Shown: positions 35,999 through 44,686 of the stretch, in pieces
Layout of the letters: each line of letters begins with the position of its first letter
Numbering within the stretch: the stretch's first letter is position 1
Origin: a bacterium
GTDB taxonomy: Bacteria; Bacillota_I; Bacilli_A; Izemoplasmatales; UBA1188
DNA length: 55,634 bases
Assembly (NCBI GenBank): GCA_017541975.1
Contig: JAFXYB010000006.1
Coordinates: forward strand, 1-55,634
Reading direction: 5' to 3'
Position numbers and translations under genes: made by a program
The notes under the pieces: generated by a model
Database searches by the model: none
The model's input: the letters and a program-made list of their open reading frames with translations, nothing else
Told to the model about the DNA's origin: nothing

Positions 35999-36014
35999 TA
36001 ATTAGGAGGACTAT

Positions 36015-36404
36015 ATGTCAAACAAGTTCACACAGTTAAATCGTGATATGTCATCAAGAAAAGCATTAGTTAGAGATCTCTCAACTCAACTCATTCTTCA
36101 TGGTGAAATCAAGACAACTGAAAAGAAAGCTAAATTAGTTTCAGGCATCGTTGAAAAGCTCGTTACTTGTGCTAAAAACGGTCTAGATACAAACAATTCT
36201 AAAGACTTACTTGCTGCAAGAAGACAAGTTATGGAAACAGTTAGACCACTCAAGAATGCTGATGGCAAAACTGCAACTCAAATCTTATTTGATGAAATCG
36301 CACCAAAGTATAAAGATAGAAATGGTGGATACACTCAAATCTTCAAACTTGCACCACGTACTGGTGATGGAGCTCCAATGGCTCTCATCAGATTTGTTAA
36401 ATAA
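36015..36404 (+). CDS. rplQ: Ribosomal protein L17
   Basis: This 129-residue last gene of the operon has FTQLNRDMSSRKALVRDLST and the C-terminal GGYTQIFKLAPRTGDGAPMA. It follows AGGAGG and is closed by a strong terminator. Confidence 0.96.
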   Translation: MSNKFTQLNRDMSSRKALVRDLSTQLILHGEIKTTEKKAKLVSGIVEKLVTCAKNGLDTNNSKDLLAARRQVMETVRPLKNADGKTATQILFDEIAPKYKDRNGGYTQIFKLAPRTGDGAPMALIRFVK

Positions 36405-36416
36405 TTAATTTATCTT

Positions 36417-36452
36417 AAAAATGCACTTCTTTATATAAGAGTGCATTTTTTT
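36417..36452 (+). terminator. Terminator of the S10-spc-alpha operon
   Basis: The arms AAAAATGCAC and GTGCATTTTT extend inward by TCTT/AAGA after one bulged T; loop TATAT; six or more T residues follow. Confidence 0.85.
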
Positions 36453-36488
36453 ATATCTATCGTTTATTATAATGATAATAGTAAAATA

Positions 36489-36497
36489 TGATATAAT
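36489..36497 (+). promoter_or_regulatory. Extended -10 promoter of the ecfA1 operon
   Basis: TGATATAAT lies 25 bases before ecfA1; a -35 box is not evident. Confidence 0.48.
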
Positions 36498-36521
36498 AAA
36501 TAACGAGGTTATTTAGTACTC

Positions 36522-37328
36522 ATGAAAATTGTGTTTGATAATGTTAAATTCAAATATGAAGAAGGAAACAGAGAGATTCTAAAAGGTATCTCTTTTACTA
36601 TTGGCACTGGTGAATGGGTTTCAATTATCGGACACAATGGGTCAGGAAAATCAACTCTTGCGAAACTACTAATCGGCCTTTTATCACCAATTGAAGGCGC
36701 TATCTATCTAGACGATATAGAAGTTAAAGAAGAAAATCTCTATGATATCAGAAAGCATATAGGAATTGTCTTCCAAAACCCAGACAATCAGTTCGTTTCA
36801 ACCAGCGTAGAAGATGACATCGCTTTTGGACTCGAAAATATTTCTACTCCAAGAGATGAGATGATTATAAAAGTAAATGATGCAATTAAAGCTGTCAGTA
36901 TGGAAGACTATCGATATGAAATGCCTTCCAATCTTTCTGGTGGTCAGAAACAGCGTGTCGCAATTGCCGGAATCTTAGCGATAAACCCAGATATCTATAT
37001 CCTTGATGAGGCAACTTCAATGTTAGATCCAAAAGGAAGAGAAGATTTCATCAAGATTGTGAAAACATTAAAAGAAGCTGGCAAGACCATCATAATGATC
37101 ACCCATGATATGGATGAAGCACTCCTTACAGATAGATGTATCGTTTTAAAAGAAGGAGAAATCGTAAGAGATGGTAAAACCATCGATGTATTAAATGATT
37201 ACGATCTTTTAAAATCATCAAGACTTGAGATGCCAAGCGCTCTTTATCTATATCATCAGTTAAAGAAGAAAAATTACGGAAATAAGGAGGTCCTAAATGC
37301 CTTATGGGAATTAGCCTTAAAGAAGTAA
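36522..37328 (+). CDS. ecfA1: ECF transporter ATPase EcfA1
   Basis: This 268-residue ATPase powers energy-coupling-factor vitamin importers. It has Walker A GHNGSGKST, the Q-loop QNPDNQFV typical of EcfA1, signature LSGGQKQRVAIAG and Walker B IYILDEATSMLD. The GAGG site lies 13 bases before the ATG, a long spacing. The last 25 bases overlap ecfA2. The position after rplQ is conserved in Bacilli. No substrate-binding S component is in the window. Confidence 0.93.
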   Translation: MKIVFDNVKFKYEEGNREILKGISFTIGTGEWVSIIGHNGSGKSTLAKLLIGLLSPIEGAIYLDDIEVKEENLYDIRKHIGIVFQNPDNQFVSTSVEDDIAFGLENISTPRDEMIIKVNDAIKAVSMEDYRYEMPSNLSGGQKQRVAIAGILAINPDIYILDEATSMLDPKGREDFIKIVKTLKEAGKTIIMITHDMDEALLTDRCIVLKEGEIVRDGKTIDVLNDYDLLKSSRLEMPSALYLYHQLKKKNYGNKEVLNALWELALKK

Positions 37329-38164
37329 GTTTTTCTTATAATCCAAAAAGAAAAGGGACAGTGTATGCCCTTCATAATATCAATTTAGAAATAACTGATA
37401 AAGATGAATTCATCGCCATTATCGGTGAGACAGGAAGCGGGAAATCAACCCTTGCCTCTATTTTTAATGCGCTTAAGATCCCAACATCAGGTGAAGCATA
37501 CGTATCAGGAATCAAGATTAAAAAAATCCGTAAGAGAAGAGAAAACTACAACAACATCAGAAAACATGTAGGTCTTGTCTTCCAAATGAGCGATTATCAG
37601 CTTTTTGAAAATACAGTAATCGATGACGTAATGTTTGCACCTCTAAACTTCTCTAAGACAAAAGAAGAGGCAAGAGAAATCGCTAAACATTCCCTTGAAC
37701 TAGTTCATATCGATGAATCATTCTATGAAAAAAGTCCATTCTTACTTTCTGGTGGTGAGAAAAAACTCGTATCAATCGCTGGTATTTTAGCGATGGAACC
37801 AGATATTCTAATCTTTGATGAACCTACAGCGGGAATAGACCCAAGCACAAAAAAGAAATTATTAAAGCTCTTTAAAGAATTTAATGAGGTTCATCATAAA
37901 TCAATAATCATCATCACTCACGATATGAATATCGTAAATAGTTATGCAAAAAGAGTAATTCTAATGAAGAAGGGAAGAATAGCTCTCGATTCAACTCCAT
38001 ATGAACTCTTTAAAGAAAACAGTGATATCGTTAAAGATTCAAATATTGATCTTCCAGATACCTACACATTAATAGATTTTATCGAAGAAAAAACCGGTAT
38101 AAAAATCGATAAACACCTAAAGAATTTAGATGAAATAGCCGAGGTACTCACTTATGAATCGTAA
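37304..38164 (+). CDS. ecfA2: ECF transporter ATPase EcfA2
   Basis: This 286-residue partner of EcfA1 has Walker A GETGSGKST, the Q-loop FQMSDYQLFENTV, signature LSGGEKKLVSIAG and Walker B ILIFDEPTAGID. Translation begins inside ecfA1 (GGAGG upstream), giving the equal amounts needed for a heterodimer. It overlaps ecfT by 11 bases. Confidence 0.93.
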   Translation: MGISLKEVSFSYNPKRKGTVYALHNINLEITDKDEFIAIIGETGSGKSTLASIFNALKIPTSGEAYVSGIKIKKIRKRRENYNNIRKHVGLVFQMSDYQLFENTVIDDVMFAPLNFSKTKEEAREIAKHSLELVHIDESFYEKSPFLLSGGEKKLVSIAGILAMEPDILIFDEPTAGIDPSTKKKLLKLFKEFNEVHHKSIIIITHDMNIVNSYAKRVILMKKGRIALDSTPYELFKENSDIVKDSNIDLPDTYTLIDFIEEKTGIKIDKHLKNLDEIAEVLTYES

Positions 38165-39122
38165 TTTTGTGCTCGGCCAATATGTTCCAGGAAACTCTTA
38201 TTTATACAGATTAGATCCAAGAGTCAAGATTATCTCGACTATTTTACTAATGGTCAGCGTTTTTTTCCTTACGACTTATTATGAAATCCTAGGCGCTCTT
38301 GGAGTTATTCTTCTAATATTATTATCTGGAAGAATCTCAATCATAAAGGCAATAAGAGGATTAAAACCACTCCTAGTATTATCACTATTTGTCTTTTTCT
38401 TCCAAATATTCTTCAATCAAACTGGTACAGTTATTTATACAAGCGAATTAGTATTCTCTATTTCCTCAATAGTATCAATAATAGTACTAACATTTTTATT
38501 CTTCTTTATAAGAAGATTTATAAAATTCAAGTTCATCTTGCTGTTAATATATCTCGCATCCATCTATTTATCTCTTGCATATTTAGCATATCCAAATATT
38601 CTATATAGTTACACACTAAATATCTTTGATAAAGGTCTTGAGACAAGCCTATTTGTCTTCTTTAGATTAATTACCGTTGTCTTCATTGCGACTATTCTTA
38701 CCCTCACAACTAAACCTACAGACTTAACACTCGGTATTGAATATCTATTAAAGCCATTAAAAGTATTTAAAATCAATTCCGAAGAAATAGCACTAATCAT
38801 CACTATTGCATTAAGATACATCCCTACAATCTTGGAAGAAGCTTATCGTATTATGGATGCACAGGCATCTCGTGGTGCTGACTTTAATAGTGGCTCTCTA
38901 TTCAAAAAAATCAAGATCATCGTATCGCTCTTAATTCCAATGTTTATCATATCATTTGAAAGAAGTGATGAACTTGCGGATGCAATGCTTTCAAGAAACT
39001 TTGTTCCAGGAAAAGAAAAAACCAAATATCATATATTAAGATGGAAAGCGATTGATACAATGTCTCTTGTTTTATCATTTATTCTACTTGGAGGTTCAAT
39101 ATGTCTATTCATAATTGTCTAG
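38154..39122 (+). CDS. ecfT: ECF transporter membrane subunit EcfT
   Basis: This 322-residue membrane subunit couples the two ATPases to S components. It begins YVPGNSYLYRLDPRVKI, the family N-terminus. The first coupling motif is DAQASRGADF (S239-R240-G241); the second, usually A-R-G, reads AMLSRNF (S280-R281-N282). About 50 residues of extra hydrophobic sequence (about 100-150) make it longer than the usual ~265 residues, probably adding helices. truA starts inside its last 22 bases. Confidence 0.9.
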   Translation: MNRNFVLGQYVPGNSYLYRLDPRVKIISTILLMVSVFFLTTYYEILGALGVILLILLSGRISIIKAIRGLKPLLVLSLFVFFFQIFFNQTGTVIYTSELVFSISSIVSIIVLTFLFFFIRRFIKFKFILLLIYLASIYLSLAYLAYPNILYSYTLNIFDKGLETSLFVFFRLITVVFIATILTLTTKPTDLTLGIEYLLKPLKVFKINSEEIALIITIALRYIPTILEEAYRIMDAQASRGADFNSGSLFKKIKIIVSLLIPMFIISFERSDELADAMLSRNFVPGKEKTKYHILRWKAIDTMSLVLSFILLGGSICLFIIV

Positions 39123-40123
39123 AATCTTTCAAGAATTATCTTTTAAAAACAAACAGTGATACTTCATTCCTCTCAGACAACTTCATCGGTCTTAGAAAGG
39201 AAGACTTTGAAGTATTAAAAGGAAAAGAAGAAACACTCAAATACTATTCAAATATCACTAGCATAGAAAACATTGAATTTATCCCTGAAGATTCACACTT
39301 TCTAATGTTTTATGATACAAATGAAAAACATTATATTACAAAAATAAGATTCGATGAGAAAGAATTGGTACTATCTTTAGTAACTGAGATATATGATGAA
39401 TCTAAAGCACAGGTAGTTTTAGAAGTGGAATATGATGGTTCAAACTATAACGGTATGCAAAAACAATCCCTCATGCCTCACACAACCATTCAAGGTCAAA
39501 TAGAACTAGCTTTAAAGAAGATGTTAAATAGAGATGTGAATACCATCATCTCATCAAGAACTGACGCTAGAGTTCACGCAAGAGGAAACATCGTACAATT
39601 TGATGCAAATGGTATTGAACCTAAGAAATATATCTATGCCCTAAACAACATCCTTCCAGATGATATAAGAATAAAAGATGCAAAACTTAGAAGCCAATTA
39701 TTTCACGCAAGATATGACGTTATAGAAAAAACTTACATCTATATCATCGATACATCTACCTTCTCTGTATTCAAAAATGATTATGTTTACTATACAAAGG
39801 TAAAGGATACTCAAAAACTAAAGGAAGAACTTCATTCAATCATTGGAACACATGATTTTAAGGCATTCTGTAAGGGTGAAAACGATAATACAGTCCGTAC
39901 CATTTATAATACAGATTTAACAATAAATGGAAATGAACTCATACTCACCTTTACCGCTAATGGATTTCTACATAATATGATTCGTTTTATCGTTGGTGCA
40001 CTACTTGATTCAGTAAACAACGATAAACCATCTCTCTTAGAATTAACCGAGAAACAGGATAAGAATCTAACACCAAAACTTGCCCCTGCATCAGGTCTAT
40101 ATCTCATAAAAATAAAATATTAA
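39101..40123 (+). CDS. truA: tRNA pseudouridine synthase TruA with N-terminal extension
   Basis: The C-terminal ~235 residues are TruA, which makes pseudouridine at tRNA positions 38-40: VLEVEYDGSNYNGMQKQ near residue 106, the catalytic Asp D155 in SSRTDARVHARGN, the TYIYIIDT strand and the C-terminal NGFLHNMIRFIVGALLD. The usual motif is RTDAGVHA, so Gly is replaced by Arg (R157) beside the catalytic residue. Residues 1-103 have no place in ordinary TruA (about 245 residues); their strand-rich pattern could be a small NTF2-like domain, which is a guess. GGAGG before the ATG supports the long start. The extension overlaps the ecfT end by 22 bases. The order ecfT-truA is conserved in Bacilli. 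Confidence 0.87.
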   Translation: MSIHNCLESFKNYLLKTNSDTSFLSDNFIGLRKEDFEVLKGKEETLKYYSNITSIENIEFIPEDSHFLMFYDTNEKHYITKIRFDEKELVLSLVTEIYDESKAQVVLEVEYDGSNYNGMQKQSLMPHTTIQGQIELALKKMLNRDVNTIISSRTDARVHARGNIVQFDANGIEPKKYIYALNNILPDDIRIKDAKLRSQLFHARYDVIEKTYIYIIDTSTFSVFKNDYVYYTKVKDTQKLKEELHSIIGTHDFKAFCKGENDNTVRTIYNTDLTINGNELILTFTANGFLHNMIRFIVGALLDSVNNDKPSLLELTEKQDKNLTPKLAPASGLYLIKIKY

Positions 40124-40184
40124 GTTGCTTAATATTTCAAAACTATCTATTTTGTGCAATAATAATTTAGTAATGGAGGTTTTT

Positions 40185-40811
40185 ATGCCAGGAAAATTTA
40201 TAACATTCGAAGGAACTGATGGTTCTGGAAAAACATCAATAATCAAAGAAGTAGAAAGATATTTAAAGGTTCAAGGATATAAGGTTGTCACAACACGTGA
40301 ACCAGGTGGCGTTTCCATCTCTGAACAAGTTAGAAATGTCATTCACGATGTACAAAACACAGAAATGGATCCAGTATGTGAAGCTCTTCTTTATGCTGCA
40401 TCAAGAAGACAACACTTAGTTCAAAAAGTTATACCACTACTTAAAGAAGATACAATTGTCATCTGCGATAGATATGTAGATTCATCACTCGCATATCAAG
40501 GATATGCTCGTGGTATTGGCATTGAAAAAGTAAAAGAAATCAATGAATTCGCCATCGATGGAATCTACCCAGATCTTACAATTTTCTTAGATGTTGATCC
40601 TAAGGTTGGAATTGAAAGAATCATGACTCATCAATTAAGTCATGAAGTAAACAGAATGGATAAAGAATCTATCAACTTCCATGAAAAAACACACGAAGGT
40701 TATCTAGAACTCGTTAAGATGTATCCAGATAGAATCAAGAAAGTAAACGGAGAGAGAAGTATCAAAGAAGTAGCTTTTGATTGCTTCCAATTAATCAAGG
40801 AAATCCTATAA
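40185..40811 (+). CDS. tmk: Thymidylate kinase
   Basis: This 208-residue enzyme phosphorylates dTMP. It has the P-loop FEGTDGSGKTS, the DR(E/H)-type TTREPGGVSI, DRYVDSSLAYQGYARG and a short lid. The ATG at 40185, five bases after GGAGGT, is chosen over an upstream TTG at 40125. It opens the Bacilli-type cluster tmk-holB-ricT-trmN6-rsmI-metG. Confidence 0.95.
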   Translation: MPGKFITFEGTDGSGKTSIIKEVERYLKVQGYKVVTTREPGGVSISEQVRNVIHDVQNTEMDPVCEALLYAASRRQHLVQKVIPLLKEDTIVICDRYVDSSLAYQGYARGIGIEKVKEINEFAIDGIYPDLTIFLDVDPKVGIERIMTHQLSHEVNRMDKESINFHEKTHEGYLELVKMYPDRIKKVNGERSIKEVAFDCFQLIKEIL

Positions 40812-40819
40812 AAAAAAGA

Positions 40820-41818
40820 ATGGACTATAGTTATCTAATTAGTGAACAAGAGATTGTTTACTCAACCCTCAAAAACATGATACAAAAAAGGCATGTGCCA
40901 CATGCCTTCATTTTTTATGGGGATAAGAGTACATCTAAAAAAGAGATGGCAACTCTCTTCATTAAGATGATCTATAGTGATTTTCTAGGCCTTGAAATAG
41001 ATAGCACTCCAGTATTTAAAAGAATCGATGATGATTCCTCTACAAATATCTTTTGGATTAAGAAAGATAAGAAATCATCAATCAGTATCGATTCAGTAAA
41101 AGACTACATCAAGGAAACTGCATCATCTTCTTTAGAAGAAGGTCCAAGATTTTTTATCTTTGAAGATGGCGATAGCTTAAACACAAGTTCTAGTAACGCT
41201 ATTTTAAAATTCGTTGAAGAACCAGTAGATGATATCTACATCATCTTCCTAGTTGAAAACTTATCAAGTTTACTTGATACCATCATCTCAAGATGCGTTC
41301 TATTAAAGTTTAAACCTTTAGATAAAGATCACGTTAAGAATAAACTTCTTGAGGAAGGTTTTGAAGAAGAAGTATTAGATGTTGTCCTTGAATATACTCA
41401 AAAAGAAGATAAGGTTAGAGAGATTATGAAAGATGATGATTATATGCGTCTTTATAGTCTTTCTAAAGATATGTTTATCGAAAAATTTGAACGCACTGGT
41501 TCAATTGTCCTCTATATCAATGATAACTATGGTTTAATCGTAAAAGATACAGAAAAGACAGACTTTTTCTTATCATTAGTCCTAATATATCTTATGGATG
41601 TCTTCAATATGATGGTTAGCAAGTCATATGAACCAATCTATAAAGAGGAGACAGATCGTATAAAAAGAATCGCAGTTCTCTATAAGAAGGATGAATTTAG
41701 TGAATTCTTAAGAGAATTATTAAATATTAAATCAAATGTAAATAGTGGCAAAGCCATCAATCTCCATCTTCACCTGGATAATTTATTTTTAAAGATGGAA
41801 TTAGCTGCCAGAAAGTAG
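40820..41818 (+). CDS. holB: DNA polymerase III delta' subunit
   Basis: This 332-residue clamp-loader subunit starts DYSYLISEQEIVYSTLKN, with HAFIFYGDKSTSKKEMA in place of a functional P-loop, then EDGDSLNTSSSNAILKFVEE and the SRC motif (TIISRCVLLKF). The ATG at 40820 is used because an upstream codon would overlap tmk; no clear ribosome binding site is visible. No zinc-finger cysteines are present. Its place between tmk and ricT supports the identity. Confidence 0.88.
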   Translation: MDYSYLISEQEIVYSTLKNMIQKRHVPHAFIFYGDKSTSKKEMATLFIKMIYSDFLGLEIDSTPVFKRIDDDSSTNIFWIKKDKKSSISIDSVKDYIKETASSSLEEGPRFFIFEDGDSLNTSSSNAILKFVEEPVDDIYIIFLVENLSSLLDTIISRCVLLKFKPLDKDHVKNKLLEEGFEEEVLDVVLEYTQKEDKVREIMKDDDYMRLYSLSKDMFIEKFERTGSIVLYINDNYGLIVKDTEKTDFFLSLVLIYLMDVFNMMVSKSYEPIYKEETDRIKRIAVLYKKDEFSEFLRELLNIKSNVNSGKAINLHLHLDNLFLKMELAARK

Positions 41819-41824
41819 GTAAAT

Positions 41825-42550
41825 ATGCCAAGAGTTGTAGGCGTTGTTTTCGAAGGAAACAATAAGAAATATTATTTTGGTGCAATCACAAATCTTCGCT
41901 CTAAAGATAAAGTCGTAGTAGAGACCGCAAGAGGTCTTGAAGTAGGTACTATCGTTGAAGAAGAAAAGACAATCGATGATAAAGATGTCATCGGCGAACT
42001 CAAGATGGTTCAAAGAAAAGCGACAGTAAAAGATTTAGAAAACTACGAAGAAAATAAAGCACTTAAACCAAGACTATATGATGAAGTCAAATCAATCATT
42101 TCAAGGTCAGAACTTGAAATGAAGTTACTTGAAGTAACTTATACTCTCGATAGAACGAAACTTGTCGTTTATTTTAGTGCTGAAGGAAGAGTAGACTTCA
42201 GAGAACTAGTTAAAGATATTGCCGCTGTCTATAAGACAAGGATTGAACTAAGACAAGTAGGCCCTAGAGATGCCTCTAGGATTATATCAGGAATTGGTGT
42301 TTGTGGAAGAAAAGTGTGCTGTTCTTCATTTTTAGGTGACATTCAAAATGTCACAATCAAGATGGCTAAGAACCAAAACCTCTCCCTAAACCCAACTACC
42401 ATCTCAGGTTTATGTGGCAAACTTCTCTGTTGTATCAGCTACGAAGATAGCTTATACGAAGAACTAAGTGAAAGTTCAAAATCACAAGAAAATAAACCAG
42501 ATGAATCTAAAGATAAAGACGAAGAAGAAATCGTTAAATTAGAAATATAA
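41825..42550 (+). CDS. ricT: RicT (YaaT) PSP1-domain protein
   Basis: This 241-residue PSP1-domain protein is the homologue of RicT, in Bacillus part of an Fe-S complex that stimulates RNase Y maturation of mRNAs. It begins RVVGVVFEGNNKKYYFG, and the cysteine clusters CGRKVCCSSF and GLCGKLLCC are intact. The C-terminal tail is acidic. The partners RicA and RicF are not in the window. Compared with Bacillus, yaaQ, yaaR, yabA, yazA and abrB are missing from this cluster. Confidence 0.9.
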   Translation: MPRVVGVVFEGNNKKYYFGAITNLRSKDKVVVETARGLEVGTIVEEEKTIDDKDVIGELKMVQRKATVKDLENYEENKALKPRLYDEVKSIISRSELEMKLLEVTYTLDRTKLVVYFSAEGRVDFRELVKDIAAVYKTRIELRQVGPRDASRIISGIGVCGRKVCCSSFLGDIQNVTIKMAKNQNLSLNPTTISGLCGKLLCCISYEDSLYEELSESSKSQENKPDESKDKDEEEIVKLEI

Positions 42551-43293
42551 TGGAAGAAATCGATAATATTTTAGGTTACGAAGGTTCATATAAGATTATA
42601 CAAGATAAGGATGCGTTTAGTTTTTCGATAGACTCGACCATTCTTTCTTTCTTTTGTGATATAAAACCTCGTGAAAAGAATATTATTGATCTTGGAACTG
42701 GAAATGCGATAATTCCTCTCATCCTATCTCTTAGGACAGATAAAAAGATATATGGTATTGAAATCCAAGAAAATGTCTATGATAGGGCAAAAAGAAGCAT
42801 TGAATTAAACCATTTAGATGATAGAATTACCCTCATCAACGATGATATAAAGAACCTTAAAAACCTCTTTAAACAATCATCTTTCTCAATGGTTGTATCT
42901 AATCCACCATATTTTAGAATCGAAGATTCGAAGCATAAAAACGATAACCTTGAAGAGAAGTATTCAAGGCATGAATATCTAATCACTCTTGAAGATATCA
43001 TCAAGGAATCGTCATATCTTTTAACTGATGGTGGTTCACTAAATCTCGTTCAAAGAACTGATAGGTTTATAGAAACCATCGATTTATTAAAGAAATACCG
43101 CCTAGTTCCAAAAAGAATTAGATTTGTCTATCCAGATAGCTCTAAAGAAAGCTATGTATTTATGATAGACGCAAGAAAGAATGCCAAAAGCCACGGCTTA
43201 AAGATATTAACTCCACTTTATATTTACGATAAAGATGGTGAATACACAGAAGAAATCAAATTTTATTTCCACTTTGGAGAAAAACATGATTAG
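42550..43293 (+). CDS. tRNA adenine-N6 methyltransferase (YabB/TrmN6 family)
   Basis: This 247-residue SAM-dependent methyltransferase has a Rossmann motif I IIDLGTGNAIIPLI, the catalytic NPPY (SNPPYFRIEDSKHKND) and a C-terminal strand. The family methylates N6 of A37 in a tRNA. The ATG shares one base with the ricT stop, and the gene matches yabB of Bacillus in position. The exact tRNA is inferred. Confidence 0.85.
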   Translation: MEEIDNILGYEGSYKIIQDKDAFSFSIDSTILSFFCDIKPREKNIIDLGTGNAIIPLILSLRTDKKIYGIEIQENVYDRAKRSIELNHLDDRITLINDDIKNLKNLFKQSSFSMVVSNPPYFRIEDSKHKNDNLEEKYSRHEYLITLEDIIKESSYLLTDGGSLNLVQRTDRFIETIDLLKKYRLVPKRIRFVYPDSSKESYVFMIDARKNAKSHGLKILTPLYIYDKDGEYTEEIKFYFHFGEKHD

Positions 43294-44131
43294 ATCAAGT
43301 GAACTTGAAAAGAAAAACGCTCTATATGTTATATCTTCACCTATCGGTAATTTAAAAGATATCACCTTAAGAGCTCTTGAGACAATTAAAGATGTGGATT
43401 ATCTGTTCTGCGAAGATACTCGTGTAACTTCCAAACTTTTAGCACATTATAATATCGAAAGAGAACTTGATTCATACCACGACTTTTCATCAAAAGAAAA
43501 AGAAGATTATATCTTATCTCTTCTAAATGATGGTAAAAACGTAGGTATTATATCTGACTGTGGTACTCCAATAATATCTGATCCTGGATTTGAACTTGTA
43601 AGAAGATGCAAGATTGAAGGATTTAGAATTATTCCAATTCCGGGTGCTAGCGCAAGTACTGCATCAATAGTTATGTCAGGCCTTCCAGTTAAACCATATA
43701 TGTTTTATGGCTTTTTAGATCATAAACCATCTAAAAAGAAAAAAGAACTTGAAAAGCTTAAAAACTATGAAACCACAATTATCTTCTATGAATCTCCTCT
43801 TAGAATCCATGAAACTTTAAAGATAATGTATGAAGTTTTTGGAAGAAGAGAATGTGTTCTTTTAAGAGAAATCACCAAGATTTATGAAGAATCAATTGAT
43901 TTTAATCTAGAAGAATATGCATCACTTCCTATAGATTTAAAAGGTGAAATGGTCTTAATTGTTTCATATAACGGCGAACAAAATGAAAATGATATTGATT
44001 TATTTAAAGAAATAGATATAATATTAAAAAGTGGTCTATCTCTAAAAGAAGCATCTAAGATGCTTGCGAAAAGAACCGGACTAAAGGCAAGTGATATCTA
44101 TAATGATTATTTAAGGAGGGATGATAAATGA
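43286..44131 (+). CDS. rsmI: 16S rRNA cytidine-2'-O-methyltransferase RsmI
   Basis: This 281-residue tetrapyrrole-methylase-fold enzyme methylates the ribose of C1402 in 16S rRNA. It has LYVISSPIGNLKDITLRALE, CEDTRVTSKLL, the ISDCGTPIISDPG loop and IPIPGASA. The ATG at 43286 follows GGAG and overlaps the upstream gene by 8 bases. It ends in TGA within ATGA at the start of the next gene, the second of the two TGA stops. Confidence 0.94.
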   Translation: MIRSSELEKKNALYVISSPIGNLKDITLRALETIKDVDYLFCEDTRVTSKLLAHYNIERELDSYHDFSSKEKEDYILSLLNDGKNVGIISDCGTPIISDPGFELVRRCKIEGFRIIPIPGASASTASIVMSGLPVKPYMFYGFLDHKPSKKKKELEKLKNYETTIIFYESPLRIHETLKIMYEVFGRRECVLLREITKIYEESIDFNLEEYASLPIDLKGEMVLIVSYNGEQNENDIDLFKEIDIILKSGLSLKEASKMLAKRTGLKASDIYNDYLRRDDK

Positions 44132-44682
44132 AAATACTAGCGTTTTATACTGATGGAAATGAAGACGCAGAATTCGTTATCACAGTAGATTTACTAAGAC
44201 GTGCTAGAATCGAATGTCTTACAGTATCAGCGGATGATAAAGACTTTATCTATACCTCTCATAATATCTGCACAAAACCTGAAGCTAAACTTAAAGATTT
44301 ATCCGATGAGGAAATAATGTCATATGATGGCTTATTCATCCCTGGTGGTAAGATTGGTGTAGAAAATCTTTCAAAAAATGATAGATTATTAAAAATCATT
44401 AAAAAATTTCATGATAGTAATAAACTCGTAAGCGCTATTTGCGCTGCGCCTACGGTCTTATCAAAAGCTGGCATAATGTCTAATCATAAGTTTACCTGCT
44501 ACGACGGGTGGGAAAGCCTAGTTGATGGTATATATGAAAAAGCTATGCCATATGTTGTAGATAAAAATATAATCACAGGAAGAAGCCTCAATTATTCAGT
44601 AGATTTTACCCTTCAGATTATTGAATATCTTACTGGCAGTGAGAATAAAGAAAAAGTAGCGAAAGGAATATTAAAGGTATAG
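44128..44682 (+). CDS. DJ-1/PfpI family protein
   Basis: This 184-residue DJ-1/YajL-type protein has the nucleophile elbow SAICAAPTVLSKAG with its Cys near residue 110 and the conserved upstream acid (GNEDAEF). Members act as glyoxalases, deglycases or redox chaperones; which applies here is unknown. It begins within the rsmI stop (ATGA) and sits between rsmI and metG, an unusual addition to the cluster. Confidence 0.86.
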   Translation: MKILAFYTDGNEDAEFVITVDLLRRARIECLTVSADDKDFIYTSHNICTKPEAKLKDLSDEEIMSYDGLFIPGGKIGVENLSKNDRLLKIIKKFHDSNKLVSAICAAPTVLSKAGIMSNHKFTCYDGWESLVDGIYEKAMPYVVDKNIITGRSLNYSVDFTLQIIEYLTGSENKEKVAKGILKV

Positions 44683-44686
44683 AGAT

